Positions 35,035-42,205 of a DNA stretch of 53,150 bases are shown one piece after another (the first letter of the stretch is position 1; the number at the start of each line of letters is the position of its first letter). The position numbers and the translations under genes were made by a program. Source of the stretch: Nocardiopsis alkaliphila YIM 80379 (lineage in GTDB: Bacteria > Actinomycetota > Actinomycetes > Streptosporangiales > Streptosporangiaceae); the NCBI RefSeq assembly GCF_000341005.1, contig NZ_ANBD01000088.1:1-53150 (forward strand), read 5' to 3'. The notes beneath the pieces were generated by a model that was not told the DNA's origin, ran no database searches, and worked only from the letters and a program-made list of their open reading frames with translations.

Positions 35035-35325
35035 ATGGCCACGTATCGGTTCAGGTGTGACGAACACGGCCGCCTGGAGATCGAAGCGGCGATCGGGACG
35101 GCCCCGCCGACCCTGGAGTGCCCCGACTGCGGTGGCCAGGCCCGTCGGGTGTTCTGCGCCCCGATGGTCGTTCGTTCACCTCGCGCCATGACACAAGCGT
35201 TCGAGAACGCCGAACGCAGCGCGGACGAACCGAACGTGGTGAAGTCGATCCCGCCTTCTTCGAGCGCATCGACCCGGCAACGCTACACGCACGATCCGGC
35301 CCACCAACGACTTCCAAGACTTTGA
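35035..35325 (+). CDS. fmdB: FmdB-type zinc-ribbon regulatory protein
   Basis: 96 residues starting MATYRFRCDEHG. The zinc ribbon has a CxxxH-like first pair (RCDEHG) and CPDCGG as the second; the usual family has CxxC or CxxCG at the first site, so one ligand is His. After residue 50 the tail is Ser/Arg-rich and disordered. FmdB is thought to regulate formamidase expression in Methylophilus, and here it lies 27 bp before the formamidase gene, on the same strand, as expected. A CGAAT/ATTCG inverted repeat (34935-34956) around TATGAT may hold the promoter. Confidence 0.85.
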   Translation: MATYRFRCDEHGRLEIEAAIGTAPPTLECPDCGGQARRVFCAPMVVRSPRAMTQAFENAERSADEPNVVKSIPPSSSASTRQRYTHDPAHQRLPRL

Positions 35326-35352
35326 GGTCACTCGCTCGAAAGGCGATCGCCG

Positions 35353-36609
35353 ATGCCCGAACTCCTGTTTCCGCTCGACTCCTCCAGGCCGTTCACCGAC
35401 CAGGAAATCCTCGGTCACAACCGATATCACCCCGACATTCCTGCGGCTGTTCGGGTCAGACCCGGCTCCACCTTTCGTATGCACTGTCGGGAATGGTTCG
35501 ACGGCGCGATCAAGAACGACGACTCCGCACAGGACATCCTCAACGCTCCGATGTCCAAGGTGCACGCCCTGTCGGGTCCCGTGGGGATCGAGGGCGCCGA
35601 ACCGGGTGACCTGTTGATGGTCGACGTCTTGGACGTGGGGCCCATCCCCCAGGAGGACTCCGGTCCATTGGCCGGCCAGGGTTGGGGCTACACGGGTATC
35701 TTCGCCAAGCACAACGGCGGTTCCTTCCTCGTCGACCGGTTCCCGGACGCCTACAAGGCGGTATGGGACTTCCACGGCGAGGTGGCCACCTCTCGGCACG
35801 TCCCAGGGGTGGCCTTCACCGGCATCACCCACCCCGGTCTGATGGCCACGGCCCCTTCGGCGGAGTTGCTCTCCCGGTGGAACAGCAGGGAAGGCGACCT
35901 GATCGCGACCGACCCCGACCGCCTGCCGCCGTTGGCGCTGCCGCCCGAACCGCAGGACGCCGTCCTGGGGACTTTGAGCGGTGAGGAGTTCGACCGGGTG
36001 GCGGCGGAGGCGGCTCGGACGGCCCCGCCCCGGGAGAACGGTGGCAACCAGGACATCAAGAACCTCACCCGAGGAACCCGCGTGTTCTATCCGGTCTTCG
36101 TTCCCGGGGCGAACTTCTCCGTCGGTGACCTGCACTTCTCCCAGGGGGACGGGGAGATCACGTTCTGCGGCGGGATCGAGATGGGCGGCTTCATCGATCT
36201 GCACATCGACCTGATCAAGGGCGGTATGCACACGTACGGGGTGAGCGGGAACGCCATCTTCATGCCGGGCAAGACCCCGCCCCAGTACTCCGAATGGCTG
36301 GCCTTCTCCGGAATTTCGGTCACGCAGGAGGGTGAACAGCGCTACCTGGACTCGCAACTGGCCTACCAGCGCGCCTGCCTGAACGCGATCGACTACCTGA
36401 CCAAGTTCGGTTACAGCCCCGAACAGGCCTACCTGCTCCTGGGCGCGGCACCGATCGAAGGACGTTTCTCCAGCGTGGTGGACATCCCGAACGCGTGTGC
36501 CACGGTCTACCTTCCGACCGCGATCTTCGAGTTCGACGTGCGGCCGTCCAAGTCGGGACCCGTACGGATCGATCCAGGGATCGGCGCGCCCAAGGCCGCC
36601 GATTCCTAG
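35353..36609 (+). CDS. fmdA: Formamidase (acetamidase/formamidase family)
   Basis: 418 residues, the usual FmdA size. Family blocks seen are PGSTFRMHCREWFDG, GPVGIEGAEPGDLLMVDVLDV, the VATSRHVPGVAFTGITHPGLM region, NGGNQDIKNLTRGTRVFYPVFVPGANFSVGDLHFSQGDGE (the conserved core with Asp/His/Glu), and the CNIVDIPNA-like VVDIPNACATVYLPTAIFEFDV end. It hydrolyses formamide (and often acetamide) to the acid and ammonia. Operon with fmdB; a terminator lies at 36614. Could use ammonia-releasing amides from the ring-opening pathway, though that is speculative. Confidence 0.93.
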   Translation: MPELLFPLDSSRPFTDQEILGHNRYHPDIPAAVRVRPGSTFRMHCREWFDGAIKNDDSAQDILNAPMSKVHALSGPVGIEGAEPGDLLMVDVLDVGPIPQEDSGPLAGQGWGYTGIFAKHNGGSFLVDRFPDAYKAVWDFHGEVATSRHVPGVAFTGITHPGLMATAPSAELLSRWNSREGDLIATDPDRLPPLALPPEPQDAVLGTLSGEEFDRVAAEAARTAPPRENGGNQDIKNLTRGTRVFYPVFVPGANFSVGDLHFSQGDGEITFCGGIEMGGFIDLHIDLIKGGMHTYGVSGNAIFMPGKTPPQYSEWLAFSGISVTQEGEQRYLDSQLAYQRACLNAIDYLTKFGYSPEQAYLLLGAAPIEGRFSSVVDIPNACATVYLPTAIFEFDVRPSKSGPVRIDPGIGAPKAADS

Positions 36610-36613
36610 AAAC

Positions 36614-36653
36614 CTTGGGCGCTTCACCGCGATGTGATGGTGAAGCGGCCAAG
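36614..36653 (+). terminator. Terminator after the formamidase gene
   Basis: Inverted repeat 36614-36628 against 36639-36653, 14 of 15 pairs, loop 10 nt, five bases past the stop. Confidence 0.75.
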
Positions 36654-36769
36654 CACCCCGCGTGGAACGCCGCGACCTTGCCCGCCCCACGGCAGCGATT
36701 CCCGTGGCTCGCTCCGACACTTCGTAAGAGCCCATCTCAAAAGCGCTAAGAGGTGCTCCTGAGCCTGGC

Positions 36770-37132
36770 ATGATCACGTGCTGTGAGCGATGTGTTGCCG
36801 ACGGACTCTGGGAGATCGTCCAACCACTACTGCCTCCCGCCCCGAAGACCGGTCGGCCCCGCCTGGACCGAAGAGCCGTGTCGACCACGATGCTGTTCGT
36901 CCAGGCGTCAGGGTTTTTCCGGGAGAAGGCCGACCGCTTATGCGGCCTTACCCGTGCCACCGCTCACCGCTGGTTTCAGACCTGGACCGAGATGGGCCTG
37001 TGGCCCACGATTCACCGCACCCTCCTGGATGGTCTGGGCAGACGCGCCCTGCTGGACTGGTCCCGCGCCACCGTCGACTCCCAGGCGATCCGCGCCAAGA
37101 AAGGGACGGACCACCGGGCCGAACCCCACTGA
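36770..37132 (+). CDS. IS5-family transposase, N-terminal ORF
   Basis: 120 residues. The start CVADGLWEIVQPLLPPAPKTGRPRLDRR is the IS5 N-terminal helix-turn-helix region, and LLDWSRATVDSQAIRAKKG carries the first catalytic Asp. The frame ends at TGA just where homologues continue with GPNPTDRGKGGSK in the +1 frame. Many IS5/IS427-type elements have two overlapping ORFs joined by programmed frameshifting, so this break may be natural. Confidence 0.8.
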   Translation: MITCCERCVADGLWEIVQPLLPPAPKTGRPRLDRRAVSTTMLFVQASGFFREKADRLCGLTRATAHRWFQTWTEMGLWPTIHRTLLDGLGRRALLDWSRATVDSQAIRAKKGTDHRAEPH

Positions 37133-37575
37133 TCGTGGCAAAGGCGGCTCCAAGCCCCACCTGCTGTGCGATGACCAGGGCTTCCCGCTGACCTGCGCGG
37201 TCTCGGCGGGCCAACGTCAACGACATCGAAGCGCTCAAGCCCCTGGTCCGGGGCGTCCCGGCGGCGCGATCGCGGCGAGGTCCCCGGCGGCGTCCGGCCA
37301 AGCTCCACGGCGACAAGGCCTACCACTCCCGGGAACAGCACCATCGGCTGCGCGAGCGCGGCATCGGGGTGCGCTTGGCCCGTCCCGGCATCGAGTCCTC
37401 ACAACGGCTGGGACGGCACCGGTACAAGCTCGAACGCTCCATCACCTGGCTGGACTCCTACCGCAGATTGAACGTGCGCTGGGAGCGCAAGGCCTCCACC
37501 TTCCTGGCCATGCCCGGCACCGCCTGCATCCTCATCTGCTATAAACACCTGGCCAAGCATACTGATGGCTTTTGA
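37105..37575 (+). pseudogene. IS5-family transposase, C-terminal part with frameshift
   Basis: The continuation reads TGPNPTDRGKGGSKPHLLCDD in one frame as far as LTCAVSAG near 37210, then must shift by one base to continue NVNDIEALKPLVRG, KLHGDKAYHSRE (second catalytic Asp), RYKLERSITWL (catalytic Glu) and ACILICYKHL to 37575. A single extra G in the GCGGGCC context near 37209 explains the shift. All three DDE residues survive, so inactivation is recent or is a base-calling error. Confidence 0.75.
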
Positions 37576-37864
37576 GATGAACTCATAGCACATGCTCGGT
37601 GCGCGCGCCGCCAAAGCTCCCGAGCACTCGCCCTACCAGCAGAGGAATTGGCCATAGTTTCAAGCCTCTGACCGGAACCGGCCACCCCGGCTGTTGTCCA
37701 CCCTCACAGAACCCTGATAAAAAGTTCCTTGGCACTTTCCTCTCCTTCTGAAATCCGCTTACCCCACCCTGCTTCACAGATATGGACAGTCCCCACCCCT
37801 TACAGTACACAAATAAGATTCTGTTTCACCTAGACGAACCCCCACCAGAGCATCATGGAAACCC

Positions 37865-38380
37865 ATGTCACAAGAAGCCACGAACATCGTCCGCATGGCC
37901 GCTGTCGGGATCACCGCATTGGGCGCCATCGTGGCCGGATATTACGGCAGAAAATCAGAGAGAGAAAAGCAGAAACAAATCGAGTCCGAGATCCTGGCAC
38001 TCGATGGACCCAACAGAAGCATCAGAGAAAAATTGGAAGACGTTGTATTCATATCCAGATCGATCAAAAAAGAAGATGACATTCAATTAAAAGAAACAGA
38101 GGAGGAACTAAGCGACATCGAGGCCAAACTCAATAGAATTGAAAAATTCGCCGAAGCAAAGCCCCCATCCCAAGAACGAGAAATCCAAGATCTTTTCGAA
38201 AAGGCCGCAGCATCTTTAGAGCAAGAGAGCAAGGAGCGACATAAGGACATCGTTCCCGGCAAGGAGCAAGAAAAGAATACCAAGGGTGTCAGATCCGCCC
38301 TTTCCCGGGCCGTATCAAAGTTCACCGAAAGCGGACACACCAAGAGTAGTGGACCCACAAACGACGGGTGGATGAAATGA
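37865..38380 (+). CDS. Membrane-anchored coiled-coil protein 1 of a four-gene AT-rich operon
   Basis: 171 residues. An N-terminal membrane helix (about 8-27, IVRMAAVGITALGAIVAGYY) is followed by a charged KSEREKQKQIESEI coiled coil and a long Glu/Lys-rich helix (about 60-110); the tail is hydrophilic. No family recognised. Two TTA leucine codons (38087-38089, 38216-38218) are unusual in such genomes. Base composition is much lower in G+C than the flanks (29 of 60 in 37921-37980). Its stop overlaps the next ATG. Inferred foreign origin; function unknown. Confidence 0.7.
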   Translation: MSQEATNIVRMAAVGITALGAIVAGYYGRKSEREKQKQIESEILALDGPNRSIREKLEDVVFISRSIKKEDDIQLKETEEELSDIEAKLNRIEKFAEAKPPSQEREIQDLFEKAAASLEQESKERHKDIVPGKEQEKNTKGVRSALSRAVSKFTESGHTKSSGPTNDGWMK

Positions 38381-38745
38381 CAATCCAATCATCTATCATT
38401 CTACTCATTATTGCTGCTTCAGCGGCCCTGAGCCTCATGCACACGATCCATCGGAAGAAAATAAATAGGTCGGAGATCTTCATCCCTGACATGGTCGAAG
38501 TTCACAGCCTCGAACGAGACCTGGACAGGATTCAGGAGATTCGTCACGGGATCGCAGACGCCGATGGGTCGCTCAGAGGGAGGATCAACGCGCTCACTGT
38601 TGCAGTAAACAGATTGGAGAAAGAGAAAGGTCGAATCTCTCCAGACTCCACGACCAGTGCCTTTCTGAAAATCAGAGAGAGTTCGGAAAAAACTGCTACC
38701 CAACATCTGGAGAAATACACAGCCCGGCGGCAAGAGCGAATCTAA
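38377..38745 (+). CDS. Membrane-anchored coiled-coil protein 2
   Basis: 122 residues from the ATG in the ATGA overlap at 38377. An N-terminal helix SSIILLIIAASAALSLMHTI (about 5-24) anchors a basic linker (HRKKINR) and a mostly helical region with VHSLERDLDRIQEIRHGI and INALTVAVNRLEKEKGRI heptads. Same plan as its upstream neighbour but no clear sequence identity. Unknown function. Confidence 0.68.
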   Translation: MTIQSSIILLIIAASAALSLMHTIHRKKINRSEIFIPDMVEVHSLERDLDRIQEIRHGIADADGSLRGRINALTVAVNRLEKEKGRISPDSTTSAFLKIRESSEKTATQHLEKYTARRQERI

Positions 38746-38781
38746 CAGACCTGGAAGTCCTCAGGGGAGTTCACTGAAACA

Positions 38782-39612
38782 ATGCTAGCAGTAGCCGTCA
38801 TAGTAGGCACAGTCGGCCTTTATGCCGCATGGCAGACAAGACAGCTGTTCAAAAGAAGATACGAGAACGATCAGCGGCAAGTGAAACTTGCAGAGCTGAA
38901 AGCAAGAGAAAAAATCGAAAAATCCCTCGAAGACCCGATCCATTACTTGATCGAGATCGAGGAGATTCGGACATCGCTGACCAAAGAGAAAACAAAAAAG
39001 GCTGAACGCTATGTGGAGAAGGCGGAATACCTATCCGAATCCCTGAGAGCAGCCAGGGAGAGGATTGATTTCCAGCTGGCCAGAGTCAAGTTGAAACACG
39101 AGGTACTCCTCGATGCGGGAAACACCCGAGAGCTGAGCGACGGAACGTACGAGATAATCAACCTCCCCTCACTGACACCCACCGAGGAACAGGCGATACG
39201 CCGGGCGATCCAGCAGGACAACGCCTACATCACGAAGTCCCACAAGGTCAAGGAAATAATCGACAAAACGGTTCTTCTTCTCGACGCGAAGAAAAGCGAT
39301 CTGACCATCACCAGCAACAGCACAGGATCTCGACTCCTGCAGCAGAGCCGCTTCCCTGAAGCCCTTTACAAGGAGGCACTCAAAGAAATTATTACCGTAT
39401 ACCACCCTGAGCACGAGATCGCATCAGAGGAAGCACCTCAAGAGATCCGCTCAGAAACCGACGAGAAGACCGGAGCCACGCAGGGAGCAATCCACGAAAG
39501 CCAGACAGAAATCAAATTCAGGTCTTCGAGCGAGCGACTCTTCGAGCTCGCCAGAAAAGCACAAAACAATCCCCCGAAGACCAGTCGTGAAGAAATGGAA
39601 ATAGTCGAATAG
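38782..39612 (+). CDS. Membrane-anchored coiled-coil protein 3
   Basis: 276 residues, the largest of the operon. It has an N-terminal helix LAVAVIVGTVGLYAAW (2-17), basic stop-transfer RQLFKRRYEN, then a long coiled coil to about residue 115 (EKSLEDPIHYLIEIEEIRTSL, AERYVEKAEYLSESLRAARERIDFQL). A more folded segment follows (about 120-210, GTYEIINLPSLTPTEEQAIRRAI), and an acidic tail ends it. No enzyme motif seen. 36 bp after gene 2 and 2 bp before gene 4. Confidence 0.7.
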   Translation: MLAVAVIVGTVGLYAAWQTRQLFKRRYENDQRQVKLAELKAREKIEKSLEDPIHYLIEIEEIRTSLTKEKTKKAERYVEKAEYLSESLRAARERIDFQLARVKLKHEVLLDAGNTRELSDGTYEIINLPSLTPTEEQAIRRAIQQDNAYITKSHKVKEIIDKTVLLLDAKKSDLTITSNSTGSRLLQQSRFPEALYKEALKEIITVYHPEHEIASEEAPQEIRSETDEKTGATQGAIHESQTEIKFRSSSERLFELARKAQNNPPKTSREEMEIVE

Positions 39613-39614
39613 AT

Positions 39615-40139
39615 ATGCTTGAAATGATTTTCAATATCATTCTCGTTTTGTTTGCGGTTCCAACGCTTTTGACATTGCATTCGATCCACATCGAAGCACG
39701 CAACCGCCGCATTCACGCAACAGCAGAACTGGTCACCACTGGGCTGATTCGCGAACGAAAAGAACAGGAGCTGAAAATTTACAGCGAATCATTCCAGCGC
39801 CGACTGAACGCGATTCGGAGCTGCGAAAAAAATATCTATGGATACTTTCCCAACAGCGAGTATCCGGAACAGCTCAAGACCAAGGTAAGCCCGCAACAGG
39901 CCCAGGAACGAATCTCTGAGTTTCTTAAAGTTTATGAAAAAGAGGAGAAGCGGTTCGAAGATCAGCAACGGGAGCTGGAAATTCGACTTGCAGATAAGAG
40001 GCAGCACATCCAGGAAATAAATCGCAGGTTCCGCAGGGTCGACCGGGTGTTCGACATCTCGGCACTGGTCCTACGCGCAGCCTTGGTACTGGCGATCCTG
40101 TACTCCCTCACAAGCCTGTTGTTCGGGCTGATCCCGTGA
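39615..40139 (+). CDS. Membrane protein 4 with a coiled coil between two helices
   Basis: 174 residues. N-terminal helix MLEMIFNIILVLFAVPTLLTL (1-21) and C-terminal helix ALVLRAALVLAILYSLTSLLFGLIP (150-174) enclose a long charged helical region (ERKEQELKIYSESFQRRLN, KEEKRFEDQQRELEIRLADKRQHIQEINRRFRRVDR). Both ends would be in the membrane, the coiled coil on one side. Closes the operon. No family recognised. Unlike the other three it has a C-terminal anchor as well. Confidence 0.7.
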   Translation: MLEMIFNIILVLFAVPTLLTLHSIHIEARNRRIHATAELVTTGLIRERKEQELKIYSESFQRRLNAIRSCEKNIYGYFPNSEYPEQLKTKVSPQQAQERISEFLKVYEKEEKRFEDQQRELEIRLADKRQHIQEINRRFRRVDRVFDISALVLRAALVLAILYSLTSLLFGLIP

Positions 40140-40604
40140 ACCTTTTCATCCTTCTCATCGAAGTCGCGAAACCACCGACCGACCGGCCTGGAAACCCTCA
40201 CCACACCACCACCGCCTAAGGCGGACGAACACCATGAACCACGAAAACGAACTCGTCCAAAGCGGCCGGCCCTCGTCCAACACCTTCAGGCTTGCGCGTT
40301 TGGACCAAGTCGGGAGCATCCCATCCGGCAAGCGCTCACAGAACACTGCGAGCACACCGAACCTGAGCCGGGGTTCCCGAGACAACGGTGATGACCACGG
40401 TATCGAGTTCTGAGCAGCTCGCAGTGGCCGTCCCTCGGGGATCAGGCGGGTGTCCTCCACGTGACGCTGGCCGTGCGACTGTGAACGGGTCCGGCCCATG
40501 GCAGCGCATATGGACTCAGGCGGGTATCCAGATAGTCGTTTCGTGCCAGGTGTGGTGGAGGATCTGGCACGTACTGAGTTCGATGGAGACGTGTTGTCGA
40601 ATTC

Positions 40605-40809
40605 TCAGGCCACGGTGCTCGCTTTCTTGTTCTCGAACTCCATGAGTGTCAGCCGGCCGATCGCTGAGTGCCCGCACCGGCGGTCATGGAAGGTCTCCAA
40701 GTACTCGAAGATCGCGTTGACCGCCCCCGGCCGGGTCCGTCACCTGCGTTGATCCAGCAGTTCGACCCGCATGCGTGACCAGAAGGAAGCGATGACCACG
40801 TTGTCGTAG
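40605..40809 (-). pseudogene. Remnant of an IS3-family transposase C-terminus
   Basis: Reading the minus strand from 40809 gives YDNVV, then SFWSRMRVELLDQRR, a TGA where homologues have Trp, then NAIFEYLETFHDRRCGHSAIG and LTLMEFENKK before a final stop at 40605. These are typical IS3 DDE-domain C-terminal motifs. One premature stop; the upstream half is absent. Confidence 0.7.
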
Positions 40810-40840
40810 CGGTACCCATCCCACGGAGAGGACCAGCGCC

Positions 40841-41020
40841 GTGGCCGAAGAGCGGGCGCAAAGCACCGTGGAGCAGTGGAACGCTTCGGGTCCCGCCACC
40901 TATCACCCGCGCTCCCCGGAGCAGGTCACCGGTTTCTTCGACGGTTGGGACCTGTTGGAGCCCGGTGTCGTCTCCTGTTCCTTGTAGCGCCCAGGTCCCA
41001 GCGACCTCGGCGCCCGCCCC
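40841..41020 (+). pseudogene. Remnant of an S-adenosyl methyltransferase (PF04672-like)
   Basis: The frame from 40841 reads VEQWNASGPATYHPRS, then VTGFFDGWDLLEPGVVSCSL, the C-terminal end typical of this actinobacterial SAM-methyltransferase family, where homologues go on with Trp-Arg-Pro. Here a TAG at 40985-40987 replaces the Trp codon, and the frame continues RPGPSDLGAR. No N-terminal half is present. Confidence 0.55.
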
Positions 41021-41214
41021 AAAGGGCGGACGTACGTGTTCGTCAAGCAGCCATGGGAGAAGGGCGCCGGCTCCGCCCGCACTCATCCCATCCGACCATC
41101 CGCACCACCGGCCTCCCGGCTCAACGCGCAGGCTGCGAGGATTCAGCACTCGGGGGGCGGCCCTCGAGACCACCTTGCCCCCTTTTCAAGACGTAGAGGC
41201 CCCTCTGGGCGCCT

Positions 41215-41290
41215 CACGCACGGTCGCCAACGAGTGGGCAGGTAGAGACACCCGTGTGAACGCGGTGTATCCGATGGCGATGGTCATGGG
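41215..41290 (+). pseudogene. Scrap resembling a short-chain dehydrogenase C-terminal core
   Basis: RTVANEWAGRDTRVNAVYPMAM resembles the LAxEWAxxxVRVNAVAPG region of SDR enzymes. It has no catalytic YxxxK upstream, and the flanks read nothing recognisable. Weak call. Confidence 0.3.
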
Positions 41291-41418
41291 CCTCGAAGAC
41301 GGCCCCAGACCCGCAGCAGGAGACGTCGACCAGTTGCACTGGAACCGATGGGGTCCGAGCCACCGAAAGAGGCGCGGGCTCCATCCCTCAAGGTCGAGAG
41401 GGCCGAATCCGGCACGGA

Positions 41419-41787
41419 TCAGTCTTTGTCCCGCCAGACCATCGTCACCTTGAAGGAGCCCTCCCCGCTCCCTTTGGCCACGATGACATCGGCCTCCGTA
41501 CTCACGGTGATCCCGAACTCGACCTTGGTCTCATCAGGTCTGCCCCGCCCCTTGGACAGTTCGTCCATCTGCTTGGTGACGGCCTCCGCGATTTTTCGGA
41601 TTCGGGAGGCGATCGCTTTGAAACCCCTGTCCCTCTCGGGGCGAACACCGTCACGTGACACCCCGGATACCCCGACCCGGTGCACTGGAGTCGCTTCGAT
41701 CGTGATCGACACGTCGTCATCGATCACAAAGTCGACCACGTTCTGCACAAGAACCCCACTCAACTGATTCCGGAAAGGACTTGACAA
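41419..41787 (-). CDS. Trypco1-like (trypsin-co-occurring domain, CU044_2847-type) protein
   Basis: 122 residues from a TTG at 41787; a GTG a few codons in (LVQNVV) is another possible start. The FKAIASRIRKIAEAVTKQMDEL helix followed by KVEFGITVSTEADVIVAKGSGEGSFKVTMVW is the pattern of the small trypsin-co-occurring domain 1 proteins, found in conflict systems beside trypsin-like proteases and STAND NTPases. A trypsin-like gene and an NB-ARC/TPR gene are indeed encoded at 46113 and 42142. A direct role is unknown; proposed as protease cofactor or target. Confidence 0.75.
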   Translation of the reverse strand: MSSPFRNQLSGVLVQNVVDFVIDDDVSITIEATPVHRVGVSGVSRDGVRPERDRGFKAIASRIRKIAEAVTKQMDELSKGRGRPDETKVEFGITVSTEADVIVAKGSGEGSFKVTMVWRDKD

Positions 41788-41875
41788 ACAGACCGGAACG
41801 CCCGGACTGTAAAGTGGTACACATCATCCGGAGTCGATATTAGTCGAACACCGAACTGACACGGAAGGGATGGCC

Positions 41876-42205
41876 GTGCCCCGATCGGAGATCACCGACA
41901 AGGTTCCTTCCCCACAGGCATTCCGTCCCCACCCACCTCACACTCCACTTCCTGACACATACGCACCAGAATCAAGGTCTTGGAATAAATCGAGTTGGTC
42001 CGGTCCTGCACATGACTGTTGTGAGGTTCGATTGGATCGAACCCCCTCCATAGGGTTTCGGGATTCGCACCACCCCGACACCGTCGTGCTGGAGTTCACT
42101 CGAAACGAATGGCTCGCTTTTCTCCAGTCACACCGCTCTGGTCAACGGGCCACAGGCATGAGATCACAATCGAGCCTGCGAAACTCATCCATGGTCACCA
42201 CGTAA
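41876..42205 (+). CDS. DUF397-domain protein
   Basis: 109 residues from GTG at 41876, for which GGAAGGG is well spaced; ATG at 41870 directly abuts it. SRSWNKSSWSGPAHDCCEVRL followed by SIGFRDSHHPDTVVLEFTRNEWLAFLQ is the DUF397 core. DUF397 proteins usually pair with a helix-turn-helix (DUF5753) regulator; none is present nearby. The C-terminus runs 64 bp into the end of the convergent NB-ARC/TPR gene. Confidence 0.75.
   Translation: MPRSEITDKVPSPQAFRPHPPHTPLPDTYAPESRSWNKSSWSGPAHDCCEVRLDRTPSIGFRDSHHPDTVVLEFTRNEWLAFLQSHRSGQRATGMRSQSSLRNSSMVTT

Larger units (their letters stand above)
36728..37584 (+). mobile_element. IS5-family insertion sequence
   Basis: Terminal inverted repeats of 17 bp: left 36728-36744 and right 37568-37584 match at 15 of 17 positions (both contain ATCTCAAAAGC). 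A dinucleotide TA is present just outside both ends (36725-36726 and 37586-37587), compatible with a short target duplication. The interior encodes an IS5-type DDE transposase broken by frameshifts. It marks the border where the AT-rich accessory block begins. Confidence 0.85.
40140..41404. other. 1.27-kb stretch of decayed genes, no intact CDS
   Basis: Beyond three recognisable remnants (IS3 transposase, S-adenosyl methyltransferase and an SDR-like scrap) I see no ORF with family resemblance. Several long open frames here are shadows on both strands. The region separates the AT-rich operon from the Trypco1-like gene. Confidence 0.55.

Noticed and set aside
36725-37587. 3-bp target duplication of the IS5 element
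   Set aside because: The flanking trinucleotides differ (TAA and ATA); only a TA dinucleotide is shared, which is too short to rule out chance.
40649-41173. 174-codon minus-strand frame
   Set aside because: It shifts between frames of the IS3 remnant and the methyltransferase scrap and shows no single family; best explained as decay.
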